Shown: positions 63,756-64,000 of the stretch, one piece after another | Position numbering within the stretch: position 1 is the first letter of the stretch | Layout of the letters: every line of letters starts with the position of its first letter | NCBI GenBank assembly: GCA_900770845.1 | Contig: CAAGLS010000131.1 | Coordinates: 1-64,000 of the forward strand | DNA: 64,000 nucleotides | From: an uncultured Prevotella sp. | Lineage (GTDB): Bacteria > Bacteroidota > Bacteroidia > Bacteroidales > Bacteroidaceae | Reading direction: 5' to 3' | Translations under genes and position numbers: made by a program | Notes under the pieces: generated by a model | The model's database searches: none | The model's input: the letters and a program-made list of their open reading frames with translations, nothing else | Told to the model about the DNA's origin: nothing

Positions 63756-64000
63756 TCAGCGCGACTGGAGCAGTTTCTCCAAGGCTGGAATGGTGATGAT
63801 TCCCCTTTGGAGCGTTATCAATCCCTCGTCCTCCATGGCATTGAGTTGGATGGAGACATTGAGCCGGCTGTCGTTCACTTCCTCGGCCAGTCGGGTCATC
63901 TTGATGCGGAATGTCTTCTTGCCGGCTGGCTTTTCTGTGTGGATGAGGAAAAAGCGCAGGATGCGCTGGCGCAGGTTGGCGGGTGGGGTGTGCCACAACT
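63756..64000 (-). CDS. Crp/Fnr-family regulator, C-terminal part (cut by window end)
   Basis: The visible part (about 80 residues) is the C-terminal winged-helix domain of a Crp/Fnr-type regulator: RQRILRFFLIHTEK, then FRIKMTRLAEEVNDSRLNVSIQLNAMEDEGLITLQRG-type helix-turn-helix and wing. The effector-binding domain lies beyond base 64000 and the frame is open to the edge, so this is partial at its 5' end. The stop is at 63756-63758. The regulator's target and ligand are unknown. Confidence 0.7.
   Translation of the reverse strand, partial: LWHTPPANLRQRILRFFLIHTEKPAGKKTFRIKMTRLAEEVNDSRLNVSIQLNAMEDEGLITLQRGIITIPALEKLLQSR

Overview
The window reads as a chromosomal segment of a Bacteroidota bacterium, most probably in or near Prevotellaceae. 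Direct signs are many Bacteroidota-type promoters (a TAnnTTTG -7 box, often with TTTG about 19 bases upstream), little visible Shine-Dalgarno sequence, and lineage-typical families (DUF4270, DUF4494, DUF4230, DUF4738, DUF5686, a type IX secretion plug protein, PPi-dependent phosphofructokinase, carboxynorspermidine decarboxylase). Coding density is high. I saw no rRNA, tRNA, CRISPR array, transposase or phage gene.

Layout. 1-620: noncoding repeats and the terminator of panCD. 659-1854: panD/panC (minus strand). 2018-8074: a starch-synthase-like protein, a DUF4270 lipoprotein and a 42-residue protein closed by a perfect terminator, then a T9SS plug protein, two glycosyltransferases and a zinc-ribbon protein. 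8284-15197: a complete histidine degradation set (ftcD, hutU, hutH, hutI). 15423-17615: a methylmalonyl-CoA decarboxylase-type carboxyltransferase, a small protein and a biotin carrier, without beta subunit or biotin carboxylase. 17694-22367: small secreted protein, ruvC, metallo-beta-lactamase-fold hydrolase, rsmG, DUF3298 lipoprotein and proS. 22585-27124: OmpA-like lipoprotein, mtgA, a UvrD-type helicase and a nitroreductase.

27125-27664 is a noncoding mosaic of palindromic and tandem repeats that ends in a repeat-borne promoter for a DUF4494 gene. It is followed by yggS and nspC, then a 265-base foldback element (30348-30612). 30615-37521 (minus) holds a PP2C-like protein, a YgiQ radical SAM protein, a secreted golvesin/amidase-like protein and a lipid acyltransferase. 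37710-46593 has PPi-phosphofructokinase, a GH25 lysozyme-like protein, two tandem acyl-CoA ligases, a LolC/E-type permease and an aminotransferase.

46594-47107 is a repeat-rich, G-rich leader. It precedes a tightly coupled four-gene operon (47108-50296): nucleotidyltransferase, ATP-grasp-like ligase, CDP-alcohol phosphotransferase and HAD phosphatase. Together these look like a pathway for an uncharacterised phospho-headgroup or phosphodiester compound; it is the best candidate here for an undescribed system. 50496-64000 holds a DUF5686 outer-membrane protein, paired DUF4230 proteins, a DUF4738 lipoprotein, ribH, a TPR membrane protein, recF with a DUF721 protein, and the minus-strand run of an M3 peptidase, a dCMP deaminase-like protein, an S41 protease and 5-formyl-THF cyclo-ligase. 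A Crp/Fnr-type regulator is cut by the window end.
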